From JAVXNW01 sp036645575 (GTDB taxonomy: Bacteria; Bacillota; Clostridia; Christensenellales; Aristaeellaceae), in the NCBI GenBank assembly GCA_036645575.1, contig JAVXNW010000019.1, forward strand, positions 1 through 28,828: a DNA stretch of 28,828 bases, read 5' to 3'. Shown piece after piece: positions 15,362 to 23,040 of the stretch. Within the stretch, counting starts at the first letter, position 1. Each line of letters begins with the position of its first letter. Below the pieces are notes generated by a model. That model was not told the origin of the DNA and did no database searches. It saw nothing but the letters and a program-made list of their open reading frames with translations. A program made the translations under genes and the position numbers.

Positions 15362-17199
15362 TTGCAGGCCCCCTCATATCGATTCATGCCGCAGCCTACG
15401 CATTTCTTGCGGCAGTCCTGTGTGATTTCTCCGCGCGTCGCCTTGTCCCACTCGGACAGCAGGAAGCTTTTGGTGACGCCTGCGTCCAAGTGATCCCACG
15501 GAAGGATTTCCGCAAGGTCGCGCGGGCGCGTCGCGTAAAAGAAAGGATCGACCCCGCTCTCGGAAAACGCCCGCATCCACAGGTCATAGCGGAAATGGTC
15601 GCTCCATCCGTCGAAGCGGCAGCCCAGTTCCCACGCGCGCAAAAGCGCCTTGCCGATCTTTCGGTCGCCGCGCGCAAATACCGCCTCGATAAAGCTCAGA
15701 TCGGGCGCGTGATACTTAAAGTCCACGCCCTTGATCCGGCTGAGCTGCGCCTTGAGCCGCTGCTGGCGCGCCACGACCGTGTCGTAATCAATCTGTCCCA
15801 CCCACTGAAACGGCGTAAACGGCTTGGGCACGAACACCGACGCGCTGACCGTGATCCGAAGGCCGGGCGCGCGCTTTTCCTTGGGCTGTTTAAAGTAGCA
15901 GGCTTGCACCTTGCGCGCAAGTTCGGCAATGCCGTCCACGTCCTCGTCGGTTTCCGTCGGAAGACCCAGCATAAAATACAATTTCACGGCCGACCAGCCC
16001 GATTCAAACGCGTCGGTCACCGAGCGGATCAGATCCTCCTCGTTGACCCCCTTGTTGATCACGTCGCGCAGGCGCTGCGTTCCCGCCTCGGGCGCGAGCG
16101 TCAGCGCGGTCTTGCGCACCTTTTGCGTCTCTTTGAGCGTATCCTTGACCAGCGAATCGATGCGCAACGACGGAAGCGATACCTTGACCCGCTTTCCGGC
16201 AAAGCGGGTGATCATCTCGTGCGCCAATTCAGGCAGGCACGAGTAGTCGCCGCTCGACAGGCTCATCAGCGATATTTCGTCATAGCCGGTGTTCTCAACC
16301 AGCTTGTCCGCAAGCTCGATCAGCTTTTCGATCTTGCGCTCGCGCACCGGCCGATAGATCATGCCCGCCTGGCAAAACCGGCAGCCGCGCGTGCAGCCGC
16401 GAAATATCTCCAGCATGATGCGGTTGTGCACCACTTCGCCGTAGGGAACGATCAATTTGTCCGGGAAAACCGCCGCCGTGAGGTCCTCGACCATCGCCTT
16501 GTAGACCACCTCCGGCGCGCCGGAATCGGCCTTGGGCTTGACGCTTTGAATGGCGCCATTAGCGCCGTATGAGACGTCGTACAGCGAAGGCACATAGACG
16601 CCCGGAATCTGCGAAGCCATCTTGAGATATTCTTCGCGCGCAAGGCCTAAGGCCTTCCACTTCTTATAGACGTCGATCGTGTCGTGGGTGGATTTTTCCC
16701 CATCGCCCAGCACCACGAGGTCGACAAAGGGCGCAAGCGGCTCGGGGTTGAAGGCGCAGGGCCCGCCGCAGATGACAAACGGCCCCTCGGTGCGCTCGGA
16801 CTGCAAAAGCGGAAGCCCCGCAAGGTCGAGCGCCGAGAGGATGTTGGTATAGCACATCTCGTACTGGAGCGTGATCCCCAGCAGGTCAAATTCCGCAATC
16901 GGCGTTCGCGACTCCAGCGAAAAGAGCGGAACGCCCTCCGCGCGCATCAGCTCATCCATGTCGCTCCACGGCGAAAAGACCCGCTCACACCACGCGTCGG
17001 GTCGTTCGTTGATCGTATGATACAGGATCTTCATGCCCAAATGGGACATGCCGACCTCGTACACATCGGGGAACAAAAACGCGTAGCGCACATCCACCTG
17101 ACTCGCGTCCTTCATAACCGCGCCATATTCGGCGCCCATGTAGCGCACCGGCTTACCCACCTGCATAAGCAGCTTGTCAATTCGATCCGATAGGTTCAA
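15358..17199 (-). CDS. TIGR03960-family B12-binding-like radical SAM protein
   Basis: The 613-residue protein has an N-terminal cobalamin-binding-like domain (about 20-190, with MSHLGMKILYHTIN and CGGPCAFNPEPL). A radical SAM domain carries the cluster motif GCTRGCRFCQAG near residue 271. The C-terminus has a cysteine-rich CRKKCVGCG near residues 598-607. The family is annotated TIGR03960; the substrate is unknown. The start is a TTG at 17199, preceded at good spacing by GGGAGG; no better ATG is visible in frame. It is the first gene of the long minus-strand operon and is translationally coupled to the DUF2344 gene. The leader from the proposed promoter is about 150 bases long. Confidence 0.9.
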   Translation of the reverse strand: MNLSDRIDKLLMQVGKPVRYMGAEYGAVMKDASQVDVRYAFLFPDVYEVGMSHLGMKILYHTINERPDAWCERVFSPWSDMDELMRAEGVPLFSLESRTPIAEFDLLGITLQYEMCYTNILSALDLAGLPLLQSERTEGPFVICGGPCAFNPEPLAPFVDLVVLGDGEKSTHDTIDVYKKWKALGLAREEYLKMASQIPGVYVPSLYDVSYGANGAIQSVKPKADSGAPEVVYKAMVEDLTAAVFPDKLIVPYGEVVHNRIMLEIFRGCTRGCRFCQAGMIYRPVRERKIEKLIELADKLVENTGYDEISLMSLSSGDYSCLPELAHEMITRFAGKRVKVSLPSLRIDSLVKDTLKETQKVRKTALTLAPEAGTQRLRDVINKGVNEEDLIRSVTDAFESGWSAVKLYFMLGLPTETDEDVDGIAELARKVQACYFKQPKEKRAPGLRITVSASVFVPKPFTPFQWVGQIDYDTVVARQQRLKAQLSRIKGVDFKYHAPDLSFIEAVFARGDRKIGKALLRAWELGCRFDGWSDHFRYDLWMRAFSESGVDPFFYATRPRDLAEILPWDHLDAGVTKSFLLSEWDKATRGEITQDCRKKCVGCGMNRYEGACK

Positions 17200-17358
17200 C
17201 TTGTCAGCCTCCCATAAAGCGATCCCTCATTGGCGCGGAAATGAAAAAACCATTTCCCGGCAAGCACCACGATATATTGTGCTTAAAATCGGTCGCGCGA
17301 ACAACATGTCGTGGTTTTGCAAGCGAATGCGGCCTTTTCCCCACTGCCATACAGATTC

Positions 17359-17387
17359 ATTATATCATGCTTTCGTCAAGTGAACAA
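17359..17387 (-). promoter_or_regulatory. Putative promoter of the nine-gene operon
   Basis: On the minus strand a perfect TATAAT (17359-17364) lies 17 bases from TTGTTC (17382-17387), which shares only the leading TTG with the -35 consensus. Another TTGACG is too close to act as its -35. The region lies just past the terminator of the TRAP operon, so a fresh promoter is expected here. Confidence 0.6.
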
Positions 17388-17426
17388 GCGTGCATACCGA
17401 TCAAAGATTTAAATTTGTGTACGTCA

Positions 17427-17462
17427 TCAAAAAAATAGAGCCTCGCGCACAGGCGAGGCTCC
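17427..17462 (-). terminator. Intrinsic terminator of the TRAP transporter operon
   Basis: GAGCCTCGC (17438-17446) pairs with GCGAGGCTC (17453-17461) around a 6-base loop. On the minus strand the stem is followed by TATTTTTTT. It lies 23 bases beyond the permease stop. Confidence 0.9.
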
Positions 17463-17484
17463 GTTAACCAGGACATTTTCAGCG

Positions 17485-19731
17485 TTACGCGGACGGCGCG
17501 CTGGGGCTTTTCTTAAACAGCCGACCGAGCATCACGAAGGACTCGGTGAGAACCGAGGTGACGCGTTCGCCCGTTGACATGCCGGCGTAGAAGTCGTTGG
17601 ACGGAACCATGCGTCCGCCAAACTTCCGGTTTTCCATCTCCTGCCACAGCATCGCGACGCCAACCATGCCGATGCCGATGATATCGGTCAGGAGGCCCGG
17701 ATCGACCAGCATGAGGCCGCCGGCCAGGAACAGGATGCGCTGGAGCAGATGCGCGTGGCGCGTGCAGTACCCTTCAAGCGCCGAGCCGATGCCGAACATG
17801 CCGACGAGCGCCGTGATCACGATGCGAATGACGTTGTACCACTGGGCGTTAATCAAGAGCATCTCCGGGTTATACACGAACATGTACGGAATCAGGAAGG
17901 CGGCAATGGCCAGCTTCACGGCGTTGAACCCGGTGCGCATGGGGCTCGATTTCGCGATCGCGGAACCGGCCATGGCAGCCAGCGCAACCGGCGGCGTGAT
18001 GTCCGCCACGATGCCGAAGTAGAAGGTGAACATGTGCGCAACCAACACCATCGACGTGTCCGCCGCGCTCCAGCCCATGACGGCGACGACCGCGGGCGCC
18101 ATGATGGTGGAGGTGATCAGGTAGTTGGCCGTCGTCGGGACGCCCATGCCCAAGATGATCGAGGCCATCATGGTGAGCACCAGCGTGAGCAGTTGCCTGC
18201 CGCCCGCCAGCTCGACCAAGCCGTTGCCCATCTTAAGACCCAGCCCCGTCAGCGTGATCATGCCGACGATGATGCCGGCCATGCCGCAGGCAACGGCCAC
18301 GCCCAAGACGTTGCGCCCACCGCCTTCAAGCGACCTTAAGATGTCGATCCCGGTCTTTTTAAGGACCTCGCCCATCGTGCGACCCTCGCTCTTTTCCGCA
18401 GCGGACATGTTGGCCTTCTCCGCAGCGGTGAACTTCTTGATCGTCATAAAGGCGTGAATCCTTCGAACCATGCCGCAGCCCGCCGCCGCCGCAATGCCGA
18501 TCAGCGCCGCGTAGATGGGCGTGTAGCCGGCGGTCAGGAAGCCGACGATGACGATCAGCGGAATGATCAGATATCCCTGAGAGAGGAATATCTTTTTAAA
18601 TACCGGCATTTCAGACTTCGAAAGGCCGCGCAGGCCGAACTTGCGCGCCTCCAGCTCGACGATGATCCAGATGCCCGCAAAGTACAGAATGGCGGGAATG
18701 ATGGCCGCCTTGGCCACTTCGCTGTAGCTTATGCCGACCGACTCCGCCATCAGGAAGGCCGCCGCGCCCATGACAGGCGGCATGATCTGCCCACCCGTCG
18801 AGGCCGCCGCCTCAACCGCGCCCGCAAACTCCGGCCGGTAGCCCATGCGCTTCATCATCGGAATGGTGAAAGAGCCGGTGCCCACGGTGTTGGCGACGGA
18901 GGAACCGGAGACGGTGCCCATGAGGGCGCTTGACAGAACCGAGACCTTGGCGGGACCGCCGCGCTTGTGCCCGGCAATGGAGTTGGACAGGTCGATAAAG
19001 AACTGCCCGACGTGCGTGGTCTCAAGGAACGCGCCAAAGAGCACAAATAGGAAGATAAAGGAGGCCGACGCGCCCAGCGGCGTGCCCATGATGCCCTCGG
19101 TCGTATAAACCAGATGGGTCACGATGCGCTTTAAACTAAAGCCTCGGTGCGCCAGGAAGCCGGGCATGTACTGCCCCGCAAAGGCGTAGATGATGAAGAT
19201 GGTGGCGATAATCAGGATGGGCAAACCGACCACGCGCCGGCAGGTCTCCGCCAGCAGCAGGATCAGCAGGACGCCGACCGCCACGTCGACATTGGTGTAT
19301 TTTCCGCTGCGCATCGCCAGCTCGACATGCTGAAGCGCTATGTACAGGCAGCATCCCATCGCGAGGATCGCCAGCACAATGTCTATCCACGAAAGCGAAT
19401 TGACGTGCTTTTGCTTCATGCTCGCGGGATACAAAAGGAACGCCAGCAGCATGACAAAGCCCAAATGAAGCGGGCGCAGCTGGGTGGCGGGAATATTCGC
19501 GGTGAAGGCAGCGTAAAGCTGCATGAGCGAGAACAGAATGCAGATCACGGTAACGATTTTGCCGATCAGCTTCCACTTGGGGCTGGTCACAAAGGAGCGG
19601 GTCGCCGATTCATGGTCGTACTTGGCCATGATGGCGTTGATCTCCGCCTGATCCACTTGCTCTACCTTCGGCGCGCTGTCAAGCGGCGCAGATGGATTGC
19701 CCAACGTATCGTGCTGTTTATCTTTACTCAA
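17485..19731 (-). CDS. TRAP transporter permease, fused 4TM/12TM (DctQM-type, TAXI system)
   Basis: The 748-residue membrane protein has a hydrophilic N-terminus of about 50 residues. Several transmembrane helices equivalent to the small DctQ subunit follow, then the large DctM-like part. The signature GTVSGSSVANTVGTGSFTIP, with the following GGQIMPPVMGAAAF, lies near residues 280-325. It has the architecture of the TRAP 4TM/12TM fusion family (TIGR02123) that works with TAXI binding proteins, driving sodium- or proton-coupled uptake of organic acids. The start is a TTG at 19731 with GGAGGTG upstream, overlapping the end of the DUF1850 gene by 8 bases. Glutamate or a related dicarboxylate is the inferred substrate, from the divergent glutamate fermentation genes. 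Confidence 0.92.
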   Translation of the reverse strand: MSKDKQHDTLGNPSAPLDSAPKVEQVDQAEINAIMAKYDHESATRSFVTSPKWKLIGKIVTVICILFSLMQLYAAFTANIPATQLRPLHLGFVMLLAFLLYPASMKQKHVNSLSWIDIVLAILAMGCCLYIALQHVELAMRSGKYTNVDVAVGVLLILLLAETCRRVVGLPILIIATIFIIYAFAGQYMPGFLAHRGFSLKRIVTHLVYTTEGIMGTPLGASASFIFLFVLFGAFLETTHVGQFFIDLSNSIAGHKRGGPAKVSVLSSALMGTVSGSSVANTVGTGSFTIPMMKRMGYRPEFAGAVEAAASTGGQIMPPVMGAAAFLMAESVGISYSEVAKAAIIPAILYFAGIWIIVELEARKFGLRGLSKSEMPVFKKIFLSQGYLIIPLIVIVGFLTAGYTPIYAALIGIAAAAGCGMVRRIHAFMTIKKFTAAEKANMSAAEKSEGRTMGEVLKKTGIDILRSLEGGGRNVLGVAVACGMAGIIVGMITLTGLGLKMGNGLVELAGGRQLLTLVLTMMASIILGMGVPTTANYLITSTIMAPAVVAVMGWSAADTSMVLVAHMFTFYFGIVADITPPVALAAMAGSAIAKSSPMRTGFNAVKLAIAAFLIPYMFVYNPEMLLINAQWYNVIRIVITALVGMFGIGSALEGYCTRHAHLLQRILFLAGGLMLVDPGLLTDIIGIGMVGVAMLWQEMENRKFGGRMVPSNDFYAGMSTGERVTSVLTESFVMLGRLFKKSPSAPSA

Positions 19732-20233
19732 TGTGGCACCTCCATTTGATTTCTTTCAAGATAGACCATGAGTCCGCAGACAAGCCCAGAACGGTGCCCG
19801 GCTGCGCAAGCACATTGTAGTGAACCAAATCACCATCTTCTCCGATGCGCAACCTGTGATCCGCAATGCGGCCCACATATGTCCACTGGGTGTCTAAGGC
19901 GATGTCATAACCGGAAATCTCATAATAGCCGTCATGAGTCTTGAATGTCTGCCCGCGGCACGGTTCGGGGATCCCCGCGCCGTATTGGCGGAACCGGGAC
20001 GAGCAAAGGACGATTTGACCGCCCACCGGCTCGTAGCCATCCTCAACCAGTCCTTTGTTGACCGAATGGGTGTACAAAATCCATACCTTCTCGCCCTTGG
20101 GTACGTAGGACTGGAAGAGCATTGTCCCTTCCCGTGTACGCAGGGTGACGCGCTGCCCGAAGGGACAGCACGTCACGACGACAAGCACGATCAATATGGA
20201 TAGCGCGATGAGCGGCGTCTTATAGCGCCGCAT
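19724..20233 (-). CDS. DUF1850 protein of the TAXI-TRAP operon
   Basis: The 169-residue protein has a single N-terminal hydrophobic segment (about 7-22) followed by an extracytoplasmic domain with the DUF1850 motif YTHSVNKGLVEDGYE (about 54-68). DUF1850 genes are commonly found between TAXI binding-protein and fused permease genes. The molecular role is unknown, though an accessory part in transport is likely. A TCC sequence at the end of the hydrophobic stretch faintly resembles a lipobox but has an unusual residue before the Cys. It starts five bases after the binding-protein stop, with only a weak ribosome binding site, and overlaps the permease start. Translation is therefore probably coupled on both sides. 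Confidence 0.88.
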   Translation of the reverse strand: MRRYKTPLIALSILIVLVVVTCCPFGQRVTLRTREGTMLFQSYVPKGEKVWILYTHSVNKGLVEDGYEPVGGQIVLCSSRFRQYGAGIPEPCRGQTFKTHDGYYEISGYDIALDTQWTYVGRIADHRLRIGEDGDLVHYNVLAQPGTVLGLSADSWSILKEIKWRCHIE

Positions 20234-20238
20234 GAGGA

Positions 20239-21174
20239 TTACTTAATGCCTTTTTCGGCGAAGTAGCGCGCGGCGCCCGGATGCACGGGGACCGAAATGC
20301 CCAGAAGCGCGTCTTCGATCTTGATCTCTTTGCCCTTGGCATGGGAGATGTCGCCGGTCTTTTCATAGAGCGTCTTGGTGATGTTGTAGACCAATTCCTC
20401 GTCCAAGTCGTTCTTGGCGATCAGGATCGCGCGGATGGCCACGGTGGTCACGTCGGCTTCCTGGCTGGGGTAGGTGCCCGCCGGGATGATTACCTGCGCA
20501 TAGAAGGGATAGGCGGCGATCAGCGCGTCCACGGTGGCCTGATCAAGGCTGACGACTTCGACGCTGCTGGTGGCGCCCAATTCCTGAATGGCGGCGTTGG
20601 GAATGCCGGCGGTGATGAACGCCGCGTCGATCTGGCGGTTCTTGATCGCGTCAGAGGACTCGGCAAAGGACAGGTACTGCGCGTCGATGTCTTCGATGGT
20701 CAGACCCGCGACCTCGAGATACTGGACGGCGTTAAAGAAGACGCCGGAGCCCGCCGCGCCAATGGAGACGCGCTTGCCCTTGAGGTCCGCCAGCGTCTTG
20801 ATGCCGGAATCTTTGTGCACAACCAGCTGCACAAACTCGGGATACATCGAGGCGACGGCCGAGAAGGTCTGAATCTGCTCGCCCTCAAAGGCGTTGGTGC
20901 CGTTGTATGCGTAATCGGCCACGTCGTTTTGCACGATGCCCAGTTCGGCGTCGCCCGCGTTGACCAAGCGGATATTCTCAGCGGAGGCACCGGTTGAAGG
21001 GGCGTTTACTTCGAGGCCTTCGATGTTCTTGCCAAACAGGTTGGCCAGTTCTCCGCCCAGCGCATAGTACGTGCCGGAAGTTCCGCCGGTTGCGATGTAG
21101 AGGTACTGGGCCGCAGACGCCGGGATCGCTGCAAGCAGCATCAGGGTCAGGACGAGCGCAAGAATTTTCTTCAT
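20239..21174 (-). CDS. TAXI-family TRAP transporter solute-binding protein
   Basis: The 311-residue extracytoplasmic binding protein has a Sec signal peptide (MKKILALVLTLMLLAAIPAS, cleavage likely after ASA). The TAXI hallmark IATGGTSGTYYALGG follows directly. Further family features are NDVADYAYNGTNAF, KGKRVSIGAAGSG and the C-terminal VPVHPGAARYF. The ATG at 21174 is chosen because AAGGAGG precedes it. Members of this family in other bacteria bind glutamate or glutamine, and the divergent genes ferment glutamate, so glutamate is the most likely ligand (inference). No lipobox cysteine is visible, which is unusual for a binding protein of a single-membrane Gram-positive cell. It is the first gene of the transporter operon. 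Confidence 0.92.
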   Translation of the reverse strand: MKKILALVLTLMLLAAIPASAAQYLYIATGGTSGTYYALGGELANLFGKNIEGLEVNAPSTGASAENIRLVNAGDAELGIVQNDVADYAYNGTNAFEGEQIQTFSAVASMYPEFVQLVVHKDSGIKTLADLKGKRVSIGAAGSGVFFNAVQYLEVAGLTIEDIDAQYLSFAESSDAIKNRQIDAAFITAGIPNAAIQELGATSSVEVVSLDQATVDALIAAYPFYAQVIIPAGTYPSQEADVTTVAIRAILIAKNDLDEELVYNITKTLYEKTGDISHAKGKEIKIEDALLGISVPVHPGAARYFAEKGIK

Positions 21175-21251
21175 GGGTTGTTCCTCCTTCAAATAATTAG
21201 AATGACCCAAGGGACACCAGAGCAATGGCCAGAATGTATTGTTGTGAGGCT

Positions 21252-21260
21252 ATTATAGCA
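21252..21260 (-). promoter_or_regulatory. Extended -10 promoter of the TAXI-TRAP operon
   Basis: On the minus strand TGCTATAAT is a perfect -10 box with the extended TG motif. The -35 position (GTGAAA at 17-base spacing) is poor, as is common for extended -10 promoters. The start codon is about 80 bases downstream. Confidence 0.65.
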
Positions 21261-21361
21261 CGAAAAGAAAGGGATTTCACTTAATTTTCCTTCGATTGTG
21301 TGTTAAATGTAAAAATCTCGCTTTTAGAAGCACTTTCTTGCGTATTTCCGGCGTCTCGCGC

Positions 21362-21390
21362 TTGCAATAACGCCACAAATGGTATATGAT
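21362..21390 (+). promoter_or_regulatory. Sigma-A promoter of the hydratase (mesaconase) operon
   Basis: TTGCAA (21362-21367) and TATGAT (21385-21390) are separated by 17 bases, each one or two bases from consensus. The predicted leader to the ATG at 21488 is about 90 bases and contains TATATTG-CGT-TATCA at 21420-21434. Confidence 0.65.
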
Positions 21391-21487
21391 AGCAACTGGA
21401 ATGATGGATCACAGTACGCTATATTGCGTTATCACAAGTGTGCGCGGGACGAAAACCTCGCGTCGAATCACGGAAGGAGCGTACCCC

Positions 21488-22333
21488 ATGCGGGAAATTC
21501 AAGCGCAAACGATTACGGATACGTTGAAGGACCTGATCTTGACCGCAAGCTACGAGATCGGGCGCGATGTGGAGGCGGCGGTCGCCAAGGCCATTGAGAA
21601 CGAGCCTTCGCCCACGGGGCGTGCGGTGCTCGAGCAATTGATGGAGAACTACCAGATTGCGCGCGAGGAGCGCATCGCGATCTGTCAGGACACCGGCATG
21701 TGCATCGTCTTTATCGACATCGGTCAGGACGTACACATTGCGGGCGGCGATTTGACCGAGGCGATCAATTTGGCGGTGCACACCGCCTACCTGAACGGCT
21801 ACCTGCGCAAAAGCGTCGTGCGCGATCCGCTGTACGAGCGCGTCAACACCAAGGACAACACGCCCGCGATCATCCATACGCGCATCGTGCCGGGCGACAA
21901 GATCGACCTGACCGTCTCCCCCAAGGGCTTTGGCTCCGAGAACATGTCGCGCATCAAGATGCTGGTGCCGGCGGACGGCGAAAAGGGCGTAACCGACTTT
22001 ATCGTAAACACCGTCAAGGAGGCCGGCCCCAATCCCTGCCCGCCCGTGATCGTGGGCGTGGGCATCGGCGGATCCATGGAAGTGGCCGCGCTGATGGCCA
22101 AGCGGATGACGGCGCGCGCGCTCAATGAGCCCAATCCCGATCCGCGCTATGCAGCCCTCGAGGACAAGCTCCTGACCATGATCAACCAGACGGGCGTCGG
22201 CCCTGCCGGCATCGGCGGACGCACGACCGCGCTCAAGGTCAACATTGCGGTGCACCCCACCCATATCGCGGGGCTCCCGGTCGCCGTCAACATGTGCTGC
22301 CACGCGGCGCGCCATGCGCACGCGGTCATATAA
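21488..22333 (+). CDS. Class I fumarase/mesaconase-type hydratase, alpha subunit
   Basis: The 281-residue protein is the iron-sulphur alpha part of two-subunit class I hydro-lyases (fumarase, L(+)-tartrate dehydratase TtdA, mesaconase). Cysteines fit for a catalytic 4Fe-4S cluster are Cys66 (AICQDTGMC), Cys184 (GPNPCPP) and Cys270 or Cys271 (VNMCCHA). The motifs GVGIGGSMEVAALMAK and GGRTTALKV are family-typical. The ATG at 21488 is chosen because of GGAAGGAG upstream; the frame is open further upstream but there it overlaps the promoter. Fumarases of this class act on both fumarate and mesaconate. The downstream glutamate mutase and methylaspartase genes make mesaconate hydration to citramalate the likely duty, while plain fumarase remains possible. 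Confidence 0.9.
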   Translation: MREIQAQTITDTLKDLILTASYEIGRDVEAAVAKAIENEPSPTGRAVLEQLMENYQIAREERIAICQDTGMCIVFIDIGQDVHIAGGDLTEAINLAVHTAYLNGYLRKSVVRDPLYERVNTKDNTPAIIHTRIVPGDKIDLTVSPKGFGSENMSRIKMLVPADGEKGVTDFIVNTVKEAGPNPCPPVIVGVGIGGSMEVAALMAKRMTARALNEPNPDPRYAALEDKLLTMINQTGVGPAGIGGRTTALKVNIAVHPTHIAGLPVAVNMCCHAARHAHAVI

Positions 22334-22353
22334 GGGAAAGGAGACAAAAGAGC

Positions 22354-22908
22354 ATGGATGCAATCAGGGTAACGCTTCCGCTTGACAAGGCGCAGCTGGC
22401 GCTTCTTCACGCGGGGGATTCGGTTCTGCTGACCGGATCAATGTACACCGCCCGCGACGCGGCGCACAAGCGCCTTGTCGACTGCTTAAATGAAGGCCGG
22501 CCGCTTCCGTTTGATCCGGTCAACCAATTGATCTACTACGTCGGCCCCGCGCCGGCCTCCCCCGGCCACGCGGTGGGTTCCGCAGGCCCCACCACAAGCT
22601 ACCGCATGGACGCCTATACGCCCCGGATGCTCGAAGCGGGTCTGCTCGGCATGATGGGCAAGGGCAAGCGCAACCCCGCCGTCATTGAGTCTATGGTCAA
22701 ACACGGCGCGGTATACTTCGGCGCGGTGGGTGGCGCGGCGGCGTTGATCTCGCGCCGCATCACGCACAGCGAGGTCATCGCCTACGACGACCTGGGCGCG
22801 GAGGCCATTCACAAGTTCGACGTGGTCGATTTCCCGGCCATCGTGCTGATTGACAGCCGTGGAAACAACCTGTACGAAATCGGCCCCGCACAGTATCGGG
22901 CAGATTGA
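22354..22908 (+). CDS. Class I fumarase/mesaconase-type hydratase, beta subunit
   Basis: The 184-residue partner of the alpha subunit corresponds to the C-terminal domain of single-chain class I fumarases and to TtdB. Typical stretches are GDSVLLTGSMYTARDAAHKR (about 23-42), YYVGPAP, and GPTTSYRMDAYTPRMLEAG followed by GMMGKGKR. The domain supplies substrate-binding residues at the active-site interface. The ATG at 22354 has AAAGGAG in the right place, 20 bases after the alpha stop. It is probably the last gene of its transcript or reads through into the GntR gene, since only a weak hairpin follows. Substrate assignment (mesaconate) is inferred from context. Confidence 0.9.
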   Translation: MDAIRVTLPLDKAQLALLHAGDSVLLTGSMYTARDAAHKRLVDCLNEGRPLPFDPVNQLIYYVGPAPASPGHAVGSAGPTTSYRMDAYTPRMLEAGLLGMMGKGKRNPAVIESMVKHGAVYFGAVGGAAALISRRITHSEVIAYDDLGAEAIHKFDVVDFPAIVLIDSRGNNLYEIGPAQYRAD

Positions 22909-22911
22909 CCG

Positions 22912-22944
22912 GGGCGCTTAGCCAACTTCCTTGAAGCGCCTTTC
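22912..22944 (+). terminator. Weak terminator-like hairpin after the hydratase genes
   Basis: GGCGCTT (22913-22919) pairs with AAGCGCC (22934-22940) around a 14-base loop, followed by only TTTCGT. It may be a partial terminator ahead of the GntR gene or have no function. Confidence 0.35.
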
Positions 22945-23040
22945 GTCACCTGTCAGGCACGCGCGCCGTTTCCTTAGGGAAGCGAAAAATCTTCGCGTCT
23001 ACCCCCAATCTTAGGCGCCATAGACTACTGGGAGGTTCTC

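Larger units (their letters stand above)
21175..21487. other. Divergent intergenic control region, TRAP operon / mesaconase operon
   Basis: This 313-base gap holds outward-facing promoters for the transporter (minus) and hydratase (plus) operons, with about 105 bases between their core elements. The middle (about 21258-21361) is AT-rich with no clear coding potential or stable hairpin. TATATTG-N3-TATCA at 21420-21434 and a shorter TATTGTT at 21237-21243 are candidate operator words. I see no riboswitch-like structure. Confidence 0.7.

Noticed and set aside
21386..21487. Upstream start for the hydratase alpha subunit
   Set aside because: The ATG at 21386 lies inside the -10 box; the internal ATG at 21488 has a good ribosome binding site and matches the family start.
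22968..23000. TTAGGGAAGCGAAAAATCTTCGCG, partly like the MITE left end
   Set aside because: Similarity stops after about ten bases and no inverted partner is found in the gap; at most a small hairpin.
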